This document shows positions 1 through 12,100 of a stretch of DNA of 64,000 nt, one piece after another. The translations under genes were made by a program, and so were the position numbers. The DNA comes from Neodidymelliopsis sp. IMI 364377 (taxonomy: Eukaryota; Ascomycota; Dothideomycetes; Pleosporales; Didymellaceae). A model generated the notes under the pieces. The model was not told where the DNA came from, searched no databases, and saw only the letters and a list, made by a program, of their open reading frames with translations. The stretch spans positions 177,780 through 241,779 of the forward strand of contig JAPEUT010000004.1 in the NCBI GenBank assembly GCA_027946375.1, given 5' to 3'. Numbering within the stretch: the first letter of the stretch is position 1; each line of letters begins with the position of its first letter.

Positions 1-1
1 A

Positions 2-841
2 AAAGTGGATGCAGCATCGCACGCAGCAGCAACGGCATCTGTCGAAATTTTGAGCGCCCTGCAACGACGACAGGAAACAGGATTTCGAACAATTGCATAT
101 CCTGCGGCTCGAAGACGCTCCGTGCCCGGTTCTTTCATCCCGGATGAGGAGGAAGATGCTCCCTCGACGGCTTTGGTTTCATACCGAAGCACACCAAGAG
201 TCAGGGCTGGAAGTCCGGCGAACACAACCGTACTCACAAAGAGCAGACCTGATTTTGTCGATAATGACAGGCAATACTCGCACTCGTACAGCACACGAAA
301 AGATTCCGACTCACTGTATTGTTCATATGCTGACAACCTTGAGCGACATCGTTCGCAACAACTGTGCTCAAGCATAACGAACGACTCAACACCCTCCTGT
401 CCTCATTGCAGGCGCAAACTTCATCTTTCTCCTGATAAGGCCTGGGAGGTCCTCAAAAAAGACACTGGTTACGAGCGATGCTTTCAGATATCGAACCGCT
501 TTGTCGTCAAGTGCCACCGCAGTGGTCCGGATGCGGGCTATGCCTGTATTCTATGCTCGCGAGCTGACGACGACATCACAATATGCGGCGACGTGAAGGC
601 ACTCGTGAAGCATATCTGTGAAGACCATAATACTGCTCAGCTGAAGGCAGAAGAAGATATTACTGAAGTTGTCGAGCTAGCTATTGGGGAGCGTAAGAGA
701 GATAGTGGGCTGGGCCACTCCACGTCACGTAGTAGCAGGAGAAGCACTAGCGCAAGTTCTCGCCGGCGTGGTAGCCGGGCCCACGTCTATGATCGTGAAG
801 TGGAAGCGATAGAAGTCGTACTGCCGAGACGGGGGGCATGA
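2..841 (+). CDS. Hypothetical protein, 3' part (5' end outside window)
   Basis: The frame is open from the window edge to TGA at 839-841, giving about 279 residues; no ATG start is visible and the first codons lie outside. The N-terminal half is Ser/Arg-rich and looks disordered. Near residues 130-215 there is a Cys/His-rich patch (CPHCRRKL, then VKCHRSG, CILCSRADDD, KHICEDH) that could bind zinc in a degenerate C2H2-like way. The C-terminus is basic and serine-rich (STSRSSRRSTSASSRRRG). I do not recognise the family. A nuclear or nucleic-acid role is only a guess from the basic tail and Cys/His pairs. Confidence 0.7.
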   Translation, partial: KVDAASHAAATASVEILSALQRRQETGFRTIAYPAARRRSVPGSFIPDEEEDAPSTALVSYRSTPRVRAGSPANTTVLTKSRPDFVDNDRQYSHSYSTRKDSDSLYCSYADNLERHRSQQLCSSITNDSTPSCPHCRRKLHLSPDKAWEVLKKDTGYERCFQISNRFVVKCHRSGPDAGYACILCSRADDDITICGDVKALVKHICEDHNTAQLKAEEDITEVVELAIGERKRDSGLGHSTSRSSRRSTSASSRRRGSRAHVYDREVEAIEVVLPRRGA

Positions 842-1901
842 CCCCACACCCTGTCTGTGGTCTGCTTTACATTTCCATTGGTCTCTTCCCGCCAGGCTAT
901 GACACCTTTGTGTAGATTCACTTGACGAATCAAATAATGATACTGCTCAGTGATTGTTTATTATGTGTGCACTCCCACAGCTTTTGCATAGCTTTGACGC
1001 GTTCTCTAAAAATGTGACTTGATCCCTACTTATCTGAGGCTTGACACTCTACACTTCGCTCACCCGTACCAAGACCATCCTTACTAAAAGTCTTCACATC
1101 ATCCACTTGCGCCATCCTGCACAAAGCACGTCTCGATCACGCCAAGTCTTCAAGAGCCTGTACTAAAGCGGAAAATGCCCCCTTCAGCAATCGACACATA
1201 ACATTCAACATACCTCTTCAAGTAATACTCAGGTACCGATAACCGGGAATGCACAAGTCGTGTACGAACCGTATATGCTCGAAAATGCAAGTTGAAACTT
1301 TGGCAGTGTTTGACGCAAGATTATGCCCGACCATTGCCTGTTTTAGGACTAGGTGATTATGATTTGGGAGGCTGGACGGTGTGGTGATGCATGGAAGCGG
1401 CGCAAACAGATCACCCGAACACGCGGTAAGCACCTTATTCTGAGGTGAGGGAGATGAACGGTGAGAGTGGAAACATGTTGCGAGAAAGCAATGGCCGAAT
1501 GAAGGAAGTCGAGCGGTGTGCATCTTCCACGAGGGCTGGACTTGGGAACACACCATGTGCCGTATCGTTTCGTGTGAGTTCACCAGCCTTCGACTAAGCT
1601 CTAGAGCACGGCTAGAATATGAGAATGATCTTGTTATGGTTTTCCTCCAATCGATCGTTCGTTGAACTGCCAGACCGCAAGCAAGCACTAATCCCGATTT
1701 GGTTTAGGCTAAGTTGCCAGTTGTTTGTGAAGACAGCCGCCGACTCTTATCTGTCGACATAGCTCAAATCGGGCTCACCCAGCACTCGAGACTGTCACTG
1801 GACGGTTTTCAAGAGCAACATGAGGCTCGAGGATGTTGATGATGGCTGAAAGCCTTCATTGATTGCTGGCTCACTGAACAGCAACCAATAGCTTACTTAC
1901 A
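842..1901. other. Intergenic, nothing recognised
   Basis: About 1.06 kb between the partial gene and the acyl-CoA dehydrogenase relic. An open frame at 1218-1688 on the minus strand has no protein-like character and no splice support. No repeat or RNA gene was seen. Confidence 0.6.
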
Positions 1902-2715
1902 ATGCCCACAGCATCGCAACGGAACCCAGCCACTGTACGACCCCTGGTTAGTGAGCGTGCAAGGAAAACTCTGGATGTCGTGAGTCTTGGAACCGCAAAA
2001 TGATGAGACCCTTTTCTAACAGCGCACTAGGTTGAGGAGTTCGTGAACGAAGAACGCATTCCCGTCGACGCCGTTTACAAACCCCAGCTTGGCCGAGGCC
2101 CCGACCGCTGAAGCTATCCACCCATAGTGCATGACTTGAAATCCAAGTGCAACCTTTGGACCTGCAGGATATGTTTCTCGGGAAGGGTCACTACAATGAG
2201 GGCGCAGATTTCACGAATCTCGAATACCGTTCGATGTGCAAACAAGTTAGAAGGTGCGCTACTACGTCTGAGGCCACGAACAACGCCGCACCGGGCACGG
2301 GAAACAAGTAGCTCTTTGCGAGGTATGGTACCGGGTCGCAGAAGAAGAAGTGGCTGGAGCCTCTGTTCAGGGGTAGAATCATATGTTGTTACGTTACGAG
2401 GGAGCTAGCCACTACCAAGCAGCGACGCAACCAACATGCGACTGAGTAGTAACCGGAACGTCAACAGCTATGTGCTCAGCGGACATAAACGGTGGATCAG
2501 CGGTGCCAGCGACTCTCGATGCGCTGTCTACATCGAACTGGGTAAGACAGATCCTGATCATGTCGACAAATACAAGCAATAATCCATCGTCACTGTACCT
2601 TAGAAGGGCTGCAGAGGCGGATGCTATAGTTTAGAGGCAGAGGAACATCATTCAGGTGCTGTTCGAGAAGTGGGCCGTGAGAGAGTCGGGGTCTTGTCTC
2701 AGGATGTAGCAATAA
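1902..2715 (+). pseudogene. Decayed acyl-CoA dehydrogenase gene (N-terminal two thirds)
   Basis: ATG at 1902 opens a 26-codon exon, followed by a clean GT-AG intron (1980-2030, branch CTAAC). The frame then reads EEFVNEERIP, PPIVHDLK, KGHYNEGADFTNLEY, ATTSEATNNAAP, QKKKWLEPLF, SDATNM, YVLSGHKRWISGA and GKTDPDHVDKYKQ. These are the ordered landmarks of the large fungal acyl-CoA dehydrogenases (ACAD10/11-like; flavoprotein fatty acyl-CoA oxidation). It is broken by TGA at 2109-2111 (probably from a Trp codon), a one-base loss near 2159 where LWN-LQDMFL should continue, TAG at 2309-2311, a second frameshift near 2410-2420 and TAA at 2580-2582. Similarity fades by about 2715 and the C-terminal catalytic domain is absent. 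The kept intron argues for a decayed genomic copy, not a retrocopy. Confidence 0.85.
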
Positions 2716-2886
2716 TTTGAATCCCTATCTCACACACAGAGTGATACTTCACTTCAAACGGCTACACTGTGATGTCAAATGTCAGTACGGAATGCTGGTG
2801 CACGAGACCAACAGAACGTGCGTATTATCATATTTCATTACGACCTAGATCCAAACTCATTAATACAATACTTCGTACCCATTACC

Positions 2887-5800
2887 TCACTCCAGATAAC
2901 AAGGAATCCCATACACCACCGCGGCAGCCCCGTTCAGATACTTCAACACGCAAGCTTGTCTCGCATCTCTAACCGCCTCGTCCAGCCCAACACCCCTCCT
3001 ACACTCTCCCTTCCTCTCTCCTACCACATCTTTCATTTTCGCCTTCGCTTTACCCTTCCTGGGGGTCTTCGTCGGCTTGGAAACAGACTCCTGATTCTCC
3101 TCCGGCCACAGCCCCCACAGCTCGCCCGCCCGCACAGCGAATCGATCGCAGTCCTTATCAGTCACGTCCCATAACATGCCCACGACAGCGGGTGCGCCCG
3201 CAGTGAGGTAGGATTGCAGCATGCCGCTCGGCTCGTAGATGCCGTTTTCTGTCAGATGTACGGAGGAACAACCGAAGAGGAAAGTGGTTGCACACCCAGG
3301 CTTCATGTTTTCGGAATCTTGTTTACCGGGGTACAGGCGGCGGACGGATTTCGAGCGTACGAATTGTGCGCCGCTGCCGTGGCCGAAGTACAGAACCAGT
3401 TCTGAGGTGCAAAGAGCGTTGGAGAATTCGTTCTCAGTTGGAGGGCGCGCATGGATATGTGTCCATGGGCCTGGGAGGATGTTGAGGACGGGTTCGAGGG
3501 TCTTGCTTGTGTTTGCGAGATCGCCACCAGGGTTGAGAATGCTGGTGCCGCCTGCAGACGCGGTGATATAGTGTCCTGGAGCGGCGTCATCGCGAGCGGA
3601 GGGTCTGAGGCAGAGGAGACGCTCGCGTAGGGCAGCGAGGGAAGGAAGGCGGGAGACGGAGAGCTTTTCGAGACATGGTAGGGATTCCCAGGGGAAGCCG
3701 TGAAGGCTGTTGTCCAGCATGAGTATGGTGTGTGGTGAGCACGATGGTGCGCTGCGAGTTGCGCTATGATAGTCTCGTAGAGCGTCTTGAGTCTCGATAA
3801 CCATAGCATCGAAGTCGACCTCGTCATAAGCGTTGGGCTCGCCGTTGAATTGAAGAATGTCAACAACGAAATAGATAAGGTCAGTGAGTTCCTCGTCGAG
3901 ATCAAGCTCTTCATTTGCGACATCTCCAAGGCCAACGAAGAGCTCCAAAACTCGCGTGTCCAACACAGCCCGCTTTGGCTGCGCTTTTTTGCTGCGAGAT
4001 GGTAAGTGCCGGTTCAAAACATCCTCGAAAGACTTTCGGAATTTTGCAAGGAGCGTCGGCTGTCGCACGTGTTGAGAGAATATGCCCTTAAAGCCGCCGA
4101 GCCAGATATTCTCCATGTTGATGAGGAGCTCGTGGAGACGTGTGTCGAGAGCTTCTCGTTCATCCCACCATTGTTGCCGTGCTTCCCTTGAGGTCATGTC
4201 TTTCGCATTACGCGTGCTAAAATCACTAAGTTCAATGATTTCTTCAAAATCTCGCTTGCCGTCTTCAAACGTGAATTCATCCTCATCCAAGTCGCGAGAG
4301 GCATGACGAGCAAGTGGTAATCGAAGCACAAAAGGAGCCACTCCTGCATCGAAGCGCGTGACGTAAAGCTCGTCGCGAGACTCATTTAGTCCGAGTGATA
4401 TGGCAGTCCAGGACTCTGGGATGATGTCAATGTACTCTCGTTGAAGTTCAGTTGCCGATGCGAGGCTGAAGCTGCTTGATTCTAACAAAGGCCATCGCAA
4501 GCATTCGTCGCGTGACATCTGCTCTTTCTCAGACTCTACGAATTCTTGTGCAAGTCTCATAGCGTTGCATTTTGGGATTTCTATGCATATTCAGCGCTAG
4601 GTTCTCAAGTTGTAAGGATAGGAAGACCTACCACTTGTGTACGCGGCGTACAGTGGGTGGAGTGACCCACGTATCTCTGCTCCAGACACGGCTGACAGCA
4701 AGACTGTGATATGTCCTAACGCATTCGATACTTGCTGGAACAAATGGTTCGATCCGTGCGTAGCAGACAGAGCATGTACCTCAAGCAGATGTTCTCGAGC
4801 TTGGCGCAGCGTCTCCGAAAAGTCGATCTTTGTAATTGTTGTAGTTTTCTTTGCGCGACCGCCCTTGGCTTTAGTCGCAGGTGTGGGTGCAGCTCTCTTC
4901 CCAGGCGCTCCCTCCGACGTTCTCCTGTCTTTGGCACCGATGGCGGGGAAGGCGATAGTAGATTCTGGAAGCGTGTTGAATGCAAAGTCGGCTGCAATCT
5001 GTTGAGCGCTCTGCGCAAGCATCAACTTAAATTTTGCCCACGTGTGTTGGATGTCTCTCCCGGCGCCAACTTGGAGTTCCTCCACTCGGTCAACCAGTGC
5101 AGTTGCCGCTTTCAGATTGTCCTGGAGCAGATTCGCCAGGGCACCTCGATGTAATACCTCAGCTTGGAAAGCACGTAAGGTCGAGCACTGGTCCATGGTG
5201 CTCACAGGGTCAGGACTAGAACCAAGAGCAATCATGCTCTTAGGCCTTCCCTTAGGTGCCGGCTTCGAAGCGCTCGCAGCGCTTGCGGCACTCGCGGTAC
5301 CAGCTCGTGATCGAGTTCCTGTGGCAGATCGTGTACCCGCCCGTGATGTTGGTCTTGAAGCGGGTTTCGATACAGATTTCTGAGCTCTGGTTGTTGCAGA
5401 TACTTTGACTGGGCCAGGCTTGGAAGAATCGAGACTCATACCAGCTATCCGAGAAGCGAGCGAGTCAAGGTCGGGATGAATGGCCCCGAGGGATCTGATA
5501 TAGGCTGGTTTTGTGAGGTCGTTCAGCAACTGCTCCAACACGCTGTACGAGGCGATTTCTTCGTCGATCTCGCCGGCGCAGTGATGTATTCTGGCAACAG
5601 CTGAGTGGTATGCGACAACAGACAGACACTTGCGACTTGAGGTTTGTTCCAGAGATTTAAGCAACGGTGCAGCTTTATCAGGTCTGCCACTCTGCGCCCA
5701 ACAGTCTGCTTGCCAGCTTGCATTATCAGTGAGAAGAGATGGAGAGCCCGTGGCCAAAGCAACCTTTTCTGCCTGTTCTGCAATATAAATGGCTTCGTGT

Positions 5801-8800
5801 AGAAGGCCCTGATTAGCAAAGACTTGTGAATGCTGCATTAGTCCTCGGTACAGCGAAGGAACCATGAACCAGAACTCTGCGCCTCCCAGTACGTCATGCG
5901 TGTTGGAAGATACTATCGGGACTCCTTTGTCATCGCGCAAAGAGGTGAGGGGGTCGAAACCCAGCTTACCTGAGCCATTTGCTTTCGACATTTCATTCTC
6001 CGCAAGAGCTGTCTTTTGCGTGTTGGCTTTAGATTCCAACGCAGCCCACAGACGGCGATAAAGCGTGACGCACTGTTTAGCGTATCGGGCAGCCTCTCTG
6101 TGCGAGCCTTTGGAGGCTGCAAGGAGGGAGTAAACGTAGCATGCGTTCGCCAAAATGCCATTGTATCGCACGCGCTGGGACATCGTAGCGGAAGATTTCG
6201 CCAGATTTAGAAATCCGATATCGGCACAAGCAATTGACTCGGCGGCAGACAAGAGCGATGCACTGTCAACATTAGCAAGGAACCGAGGCGGGTGAGACTG
6301 AGTACTCACCACTTGTCAGTACTGCCTATTCGAAATAGGTACTCTGCGTAAGCAGTATGCCACTTCAACGTCGACTCTGTCGAAGCACTCTGACGCTGGA
6401 TAAGAACCTCAGCCTGGGCTAGGGACAAACCAGCTTTGCCACTGTAACCAAGTCGCAAGAATTGCAAGCCAAGTGCTGAGAGACTACCAACTAGATCCGA
6501 CGCGTCTGAGTTGTTTTGCAACTCAAAGATTTTGACCAACAAATGCAAGACTGGGAGTGCAAGATACTCCTCACCCTTAGCATTGAGATAATCAACGCAA
6601 GCCCGAATGTCGTGTATCCAACTATCAGTATCACCGACGCGGTCGGCTAACGCAACCCAACTAGGCGCCGATTTTGCAAGAAACTCCCATGTCGCAAAAC
6701 ACTGTTTGAGAGTTTCTACTGATGGTGTAGTCTGTCTCATTGCGACCTTAAAGCTGCAGAGAGCACTCAGGTGCTCCTTGAAGATAGATAAGCCTTCGTC
6801 TTCGGAGAATTCCACTGTGGCAATGTTATCCGGCGCAACATCCGATGGCAACAGGTTGTATGGTACAATATGTGGATGATCTTGTGATAGCTGGAGAAGC
6901 ATGACTATCACCCTCAGACGTCGGACAGGATAGCGTTCCGGGGTGTAGACTTCGACGAGTTTATCGGTCAGTATTCTGATAGAATCGTTCAGGTCTGAAT
7001 TCCAATGTCGATTCCTAGAAAGGGTTTTCGAGTATAGCACTAGCTGCCACTCCAAAACTGCTCCTCGTACGTCAGGTTGCAGATAAGCGTCATCGTGGAA
7101 AGCAAGTTCACTGGCACGCTTAACGCCATGAACAAGATATGAACGATGAAGAGCTTTCAGTAATCTGCCGAGCGTACTGAAAGTTCCGTCGCCTTCAAAC
7201 AGTGTCTGCAACGAGTACTTTGAAGTATTGGCAACGAGCGCTTCATCGTTGGAGTAGATATGGTATCCAATGCACTGTCCAAAAGCTTTACGTGATTCAG
7301 TAGCTCGTTGAAGATTGTCCAAGGCTTCACCTAGTCGCTCCAGCTTCATGGCTAGATGGCCAGCTTCTTGCTGGGTTTCTGAACCTTCTGAAACGAGGTC
7401 GATCGAGCGTCTCATAGCCACCAAAAGGAGTTCGGGATCGATAGCGGCAGCTTTTCGTAACTGCAAGTACGTGTTCCAGTATGCATTTGAAAGTTTGACA
7501 AGACATGACGAAACTACGTCTCCAGCTTGCGCATCGGTCAGTACGTTGTTTTCGAACTCCTCGCCAAGTCTCCGTAAGATATAACAGCAGTCCTGGAGAA
7601 TGATGTCCAACTCGGACCAGAGATCGGGGCTATTTGTAGATCGTTTACAACAGGTAATGACTGATTCAACAATACTTTTTGTGCATTTCCAGGCCATATT
7701 GATACGATCCTCGTGCTGTTGTTGGGGATTAGAGTCTGGGTCTGCCATACTTCTGCGGCCGATGAATCTTGCTGAGAAATGTACACTGGCAGCAATCATC
7801 GAAATTGCGCGGGCTTGAGCTGAAAGGTCTTCTGAGCTGAGTGCACGCGCCGTCAAGCCCGCAGCGAGCGATCTTGTCGCAGCTCGTCTTAGGGCATTGG
7901 CCTCCATGAACAAGGAGTCAAGATCGGTCGAAGATCCACCAAGACTTCCCTGTAAGGCCTTTAACGCAGTACTAATTGTGTCTTCAAGTCCAGGCTTGTC
8001 ATCTCCTTTGTTTGCAGCCTCCAGGGAGACAGTCGCGATTCGCACAAGCCTGCACGCCTGTTTCGCAGCGGAGCTAGTTGATAGTGCACTTGCTTCAGGA
8101 GCGACCAGCCAGCGCAGAGCTTCGTCAGATAATCCTGCAGCTTGCGCTAGATTACAAAGCGTTTTGGTTATCAATGCCGAAGATGCAGATGCACCTGGAG
8201 TTGCCAGCTGGTGGTCCAACAACTCCATGCTCAGAGACCTGGACAGATTGTATTTCTCCGTAAGAGATAGCTTCGATCTTCGGGCAAATGCGATCAGACA
8301 CTTCGCGAACGGATCTATGAGCTCATGTTCTTCATCGCTCTTGTGCTTGACCAGAGTCCACCATCGAGTTCGGACCGTGAAAGCAAGGTGTTGTAGACGA
8401 AACACGACATTAGGTGATGGCTGCAATGGCGCATCATCGCTAAGTGCTGAGATACTGGGACATAGAGCGAGTATTGTCTGTGTCAGGGACTCAAGCTGTC
8501 GAGCCGCTTTCGCTGCGCCATTCGCCGTGCTTGCGAGTTGCTGAAGAAGGTTTGCAGGAGAAGATGCGTTCGATAGCTGCAGATGCCCCCATGTGGCTTC
8601 AATAGTGAGAGGCTTTCTCGATCTTGCAATGATTCGCAAAGTGTACGTTTGGAGATTCGCGACCAGCGGTAGAGCGGGGCTTGCTGAGTCGATGGGTCCG
8701 AAATGCAAGAGGGATGCGAGGCTCTCCTTATCGGCTGCTAGATCATGTTGTGTGCCAGATTTCTTGCCAGCGCAATCAGTCTCCTTGCTTTCTGTGTGTC

Positions 8801-9524
8801 CCAAAAAACTGCTCAGTCTTCTTCTCAGAAGTCTGATTTCCTTGACGGCCAGATGGTCCAACCCAAGCGCCACAAGCTTTCCAATGAGCGCCAGGACACC
8901 ACTTTCTAGCTGTAGTTCCTGAGAGTCTCTACCCACAACCGTCTTGGCCTCTACTGTCCCCAAATATGCAAATGCTGTCCTGGCGCACTCAGCCGTCGCT
9001 ACCACACTGGCCTCATGCCCCGAGACTGAGGAAGCTGAGGATGAGGGTCTAGACGATGCTGTAGGTCGTTTCGAGGTGTTGGTTGCCTGCGTGATGGATC
9101 GCTCTTTCAGGACTTTCTGGGCGGCAGTGGACGGTTGGGCAGCTTTGCGCGTGCTGCCGCTGGTGGGGGGCTTGCAGGTTCGTGCAGGGGGCGTAATTGT
9201 CTGGTTCTTCAGCGCATTGGCGAGCATCTGCAGCGACAGGTTGGCCACCTCTGTGGCCAGTATGTACTTCTCCCTCGGTGCGAGTACAGTAGGCTCCGGC
9301 TTGGGCGCATCCTTATTCGCTGCCGCCTTTGCAGCGTCTGCCTTCCTCCTCAAGGCTCCGGGAACCTTGACGCCTACGTTCTCCTTTTGTACCGACTCAT
9401 CATTCTTGCGATTCAGCACATCTCGAAGTGCGGCGACTGTTGCGTCTGTGCATGACGGCGTGGTTCGTATGTCTGTCTTGATGTTTTCGATGCGTGCGCG
9501 CGTTGATTCGGTTTTGGTGGCCAT
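2887..9524 (-). CDS. Separase (separin, peptidase family C50)
   Basis: Join of 9524-6310, 6262-4632 and 4580-2887 on the minus strand: 2179 aa. Introns are 47 bp (6263-6309) and 51 bp (4581-4631), both GT-AG and phase-checked. Separase cleaves the cohesin kleisin at anaphase onset after release from securin. The N-terminal ~1600 residues are a helical repeat (TPR-like) solenoid with basic low-complexity inserts (SKPASRPTSRAGTRS). The C-terminal protease domain holds the catalytic His in LVLYFGHGSGAQ (about H2016) and the catalytic Cys in FLFGCSSVHL (about C2053), followed by LTAGAPAVVGMLWDVTDKD, characteristic of separases. Length matches fungal homologues such as BimB/Cut1. The ATG at 9524 begins MATKTEST. 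It is intact over 6.5 kb, so base quality here looks good. The 5' end faces the dehydratase gene across 401 bp. Confidence 0.95.
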
Positions 9525-9925
9525 TAGTCGTCGTCGAGCACAGGGGCTCTATTAGGATAAGCAGCGCTTCCTGCGCGCTTTCTAGTCTATTATACAAGAA
9601 GGCAAAAAGATATGAGCGCAAGAAGGCTCCAAATCGCACAGACAGATCTCACATGGGACGCGAGCCCGGGAAACGCGCCAAACAAATCGATAAGCGTGCA
9701 CACACATTACCGCTTCGAGCTTAGTTTGTTTGACATCGGCAGGGTCGCGCGCATGTGCCGACCCGCGGGAGCTTTCCACCCCCTCGACTCACTCCTACCC
9801 CACATCTCTCAGCACGCGATCCCGTCGGTGATTAGGCAGATTGTGCAAACTGTCCATTCACGATGGGGCTCTTAGTGATCGAAGGTCTCTTCCCTCCATG
9901 AGAGAACTGTGAGCCTTGCACAACA
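9525..9925. promoter_or_regulatory. Shared divergent promoter, separase / IlvD-type dehydratase
   Basis: This 401-bp stretch separates two start codons pointing away from each other, so both promoters must lie in it or overlap the transcripts. It has GC-rich patches (around 9655-9680 and 9740-9790). No MCB hexamer (ACGCGT) or TATA box was found. Confidence 0.6.
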
Positions 9926-11907
9926 ATGGATGGAAACAACGCCGACTACGATTTGTCTCAGCCAGTTGAATCAACATCCGGCTTGAGGCAGGGACTTGCA
10001 GGCTATGGCGATCCTCACTTTTCTCTGTTTCTACGAAAGGTTTTCATCAAGGCCCTGGGTTATAGTGACGACGCCCTTTCAAGACCTATCGTTGGCATCA
10101 TCAATACTTACTCTGGGTTCAATCCTTGTACGTCGAGCGACAATACCATCTGCCTCTAGCTTCGATAATGACTCCCAGTGCAGGCCATGGCAATACTCCA
10201 CAGCTTGTTGAAGCTGCTAAGAGAGGTGTCCAGCTGGCAGGTGGGCTAGCAGTAGAGTTCCCAACGATCAGTGTTGCGGAAGGCTTCTCAGCTCCCACCA
10301 GCATGTTCTTACGAAATCTGATGAGCATGGACACCGAAGAGATGATTCGCGCACAGCCCGTCGATGCCTGCATCATGATAGGAGGTGAGCGACTATTTTG
10401 TCGATTGCTTTCAAGCTCGTTACTGAGATCTGCTGTAGGATGTGACAAAACTGTTCCTGCACAGATCATGGGTGGAATATCCGCTAACAAACCGGTCCTG
10501 CCCTTGATTACAGGACCAATGTCGACGGGTAGCTATCAAGGGAAACGCATTGGTGCTTGTACAGATTGCAGGAACAATTGGGCGTCTTTCCGAGCGGGCC
10601 AGATCGAAATCGAAGAGATCGCAGATATCAATGAAGAGCTTGCACCAACAGTGAGTTCGCGACCACACTGCCTTCAATTGACAGAAATTGACAGAGACCA
10701 GGTCGGCACGTGCGGCGTCATGGGCACTGCTAGCACAATGGCATGTCTGACCGCTGCGCTTGGTTTGATGCCGTTGAAGGGTGCAAGTGCACCAGCAGTA
10801 TCGGCCTCTCGTCTACGAGTGGCAGAAGAAACAGGAAAGAACGCAGTCGCAGTAGCTGCGGCCAAACGAACACCACAGGTCATACTATCACGAGAGTCTT
10901 TTCTCAACGCACTGATCGTGTTGCAAGCGATTGGTGGCAGCACGAACGGAATAGTCCATCTTCTCGCCATCGTGAACCGACACCCCGAGCTTGAAGGCAC
11001 ATTGACCCTCAAAGATGTTGACGAGGTGGGGAAAACCACACCACTCATCGTGGATCTCAAGCCTAGTGGTGATAACTACATGACTGATTTCCATAACGCT
11101 GGTGGCATGCTCGCCCTACTCCACACTCTTCGGCCGCTTCTCCACCTCTCTGCCATGACCATTAGCGGTCAGACGCTCGGCGAAATCCTTGAGGCATCAC
11201 CGTTCAAGCCGTTTCCTTATTCGACCTCTATAATCCGCCCTCTCTCCAATCCACTCTCTTCGTCGTCCAGCCTTGTCGTTCTCTACGGCAATCTCGCGCC
11301 ACGGGGCAGTGTCATGAAAGCTTCAGCATCGAAAGACCGTTCGCTCTTGTCGCACTCTGGGCCTGCGATCGTCTTCCATAATGCAGCAGACCTCGCTCAG
11401 CGTATCGATTCCCCTGACCTCGAAGTAACCTCCTCTTCAGTCCTGGTGCTGCAAAGTATTGGCCCACTTGGATATCCCGGCATGCCTGAAGCAGGGCTTA
11501 TCCCAATACCACGGAAGTTGAGTCGTCAAGGTGTAACGGATATGCTGCGCATCAGCGATGGGAGGATGAGTGGAACTGCAGGCGGAACGATAGTGCTGCA
11601 CATATCGCCTGAATCAGCGTTACCTGAAAGTGTGCTGGGCGTTGTAGAGGATGGTGATATGATCACGTGTGATGTGGAGACGAGGACGTTGAGGCTTGAT
11701 GTTGAGATTGATGAGATTAAACGAAGGTTGGACAAACGGAGAAGGCTGTTACTTGGGGGTGAAGGCGTACAAGCGCAGCCTTCTGTGCTGTCAGAGCGTG
11801 CAACTAAAAGAGGATATCGTGGGCTCTACGAGAGGACTGTCAATCAGGCGCACGAAGGTGCTGACTTCGACTTTTTGACAGCAAACGGACCCAAGCCTCA
11901 GCCTTGA
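9926..11907 (+). CDS. IlvD/Edd-family dehydratase (dihydroxy-acid or sugar-acid dehydratase)
   Basis: Join of 9926-10127, 10184-10384, 10439-10650 and 10702-11907: 606 aa. The last two introns are 54 and 51 bp without stops, so a naive reading would run through them. The family dehydrates 2,3-dihydroxy acids with an Fe-S cluster and Mg2+. The three cluster cysteines are visible: C68 in SGFNPCHGNTP, C136 in GGCDKTVPAQ and C209 in VGTCGVMGTAST. The C-terminal half has the swivelling domain with LGYPGMPEAG and SDGRMSGTAGG, the latter carrying the catalytic Ser motif. No clear mitochondrial presequence is seen (start MDGNNADYDL). In fungi this branch includes both Ilv3 homologues and sugar-acid dehydratases such as L-arabinonate or D-xylonate types. 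The motif GACTDCRNNWASFRAGQI suggests the sugar-acid side, but substrate cannot be fixed from sequence alone. Confidence 0.88.
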
Positions 11908-12100
11908 TCTACGCCGGGAGTTCATCGGTCGAGTAATACCTGTGCTGATGTTAGATGAGCCAGGTCATACCGAAATCAGAAATAGCAATGCCGATCTCCC
12001 CTCAACATCCGAAGTAACTTCGCAACACCCATTGCTTTTCTCACTTCTACATCACTTTCGCTTCATCTGAAGTTGTCCACATCACTATACGAATATCAAA

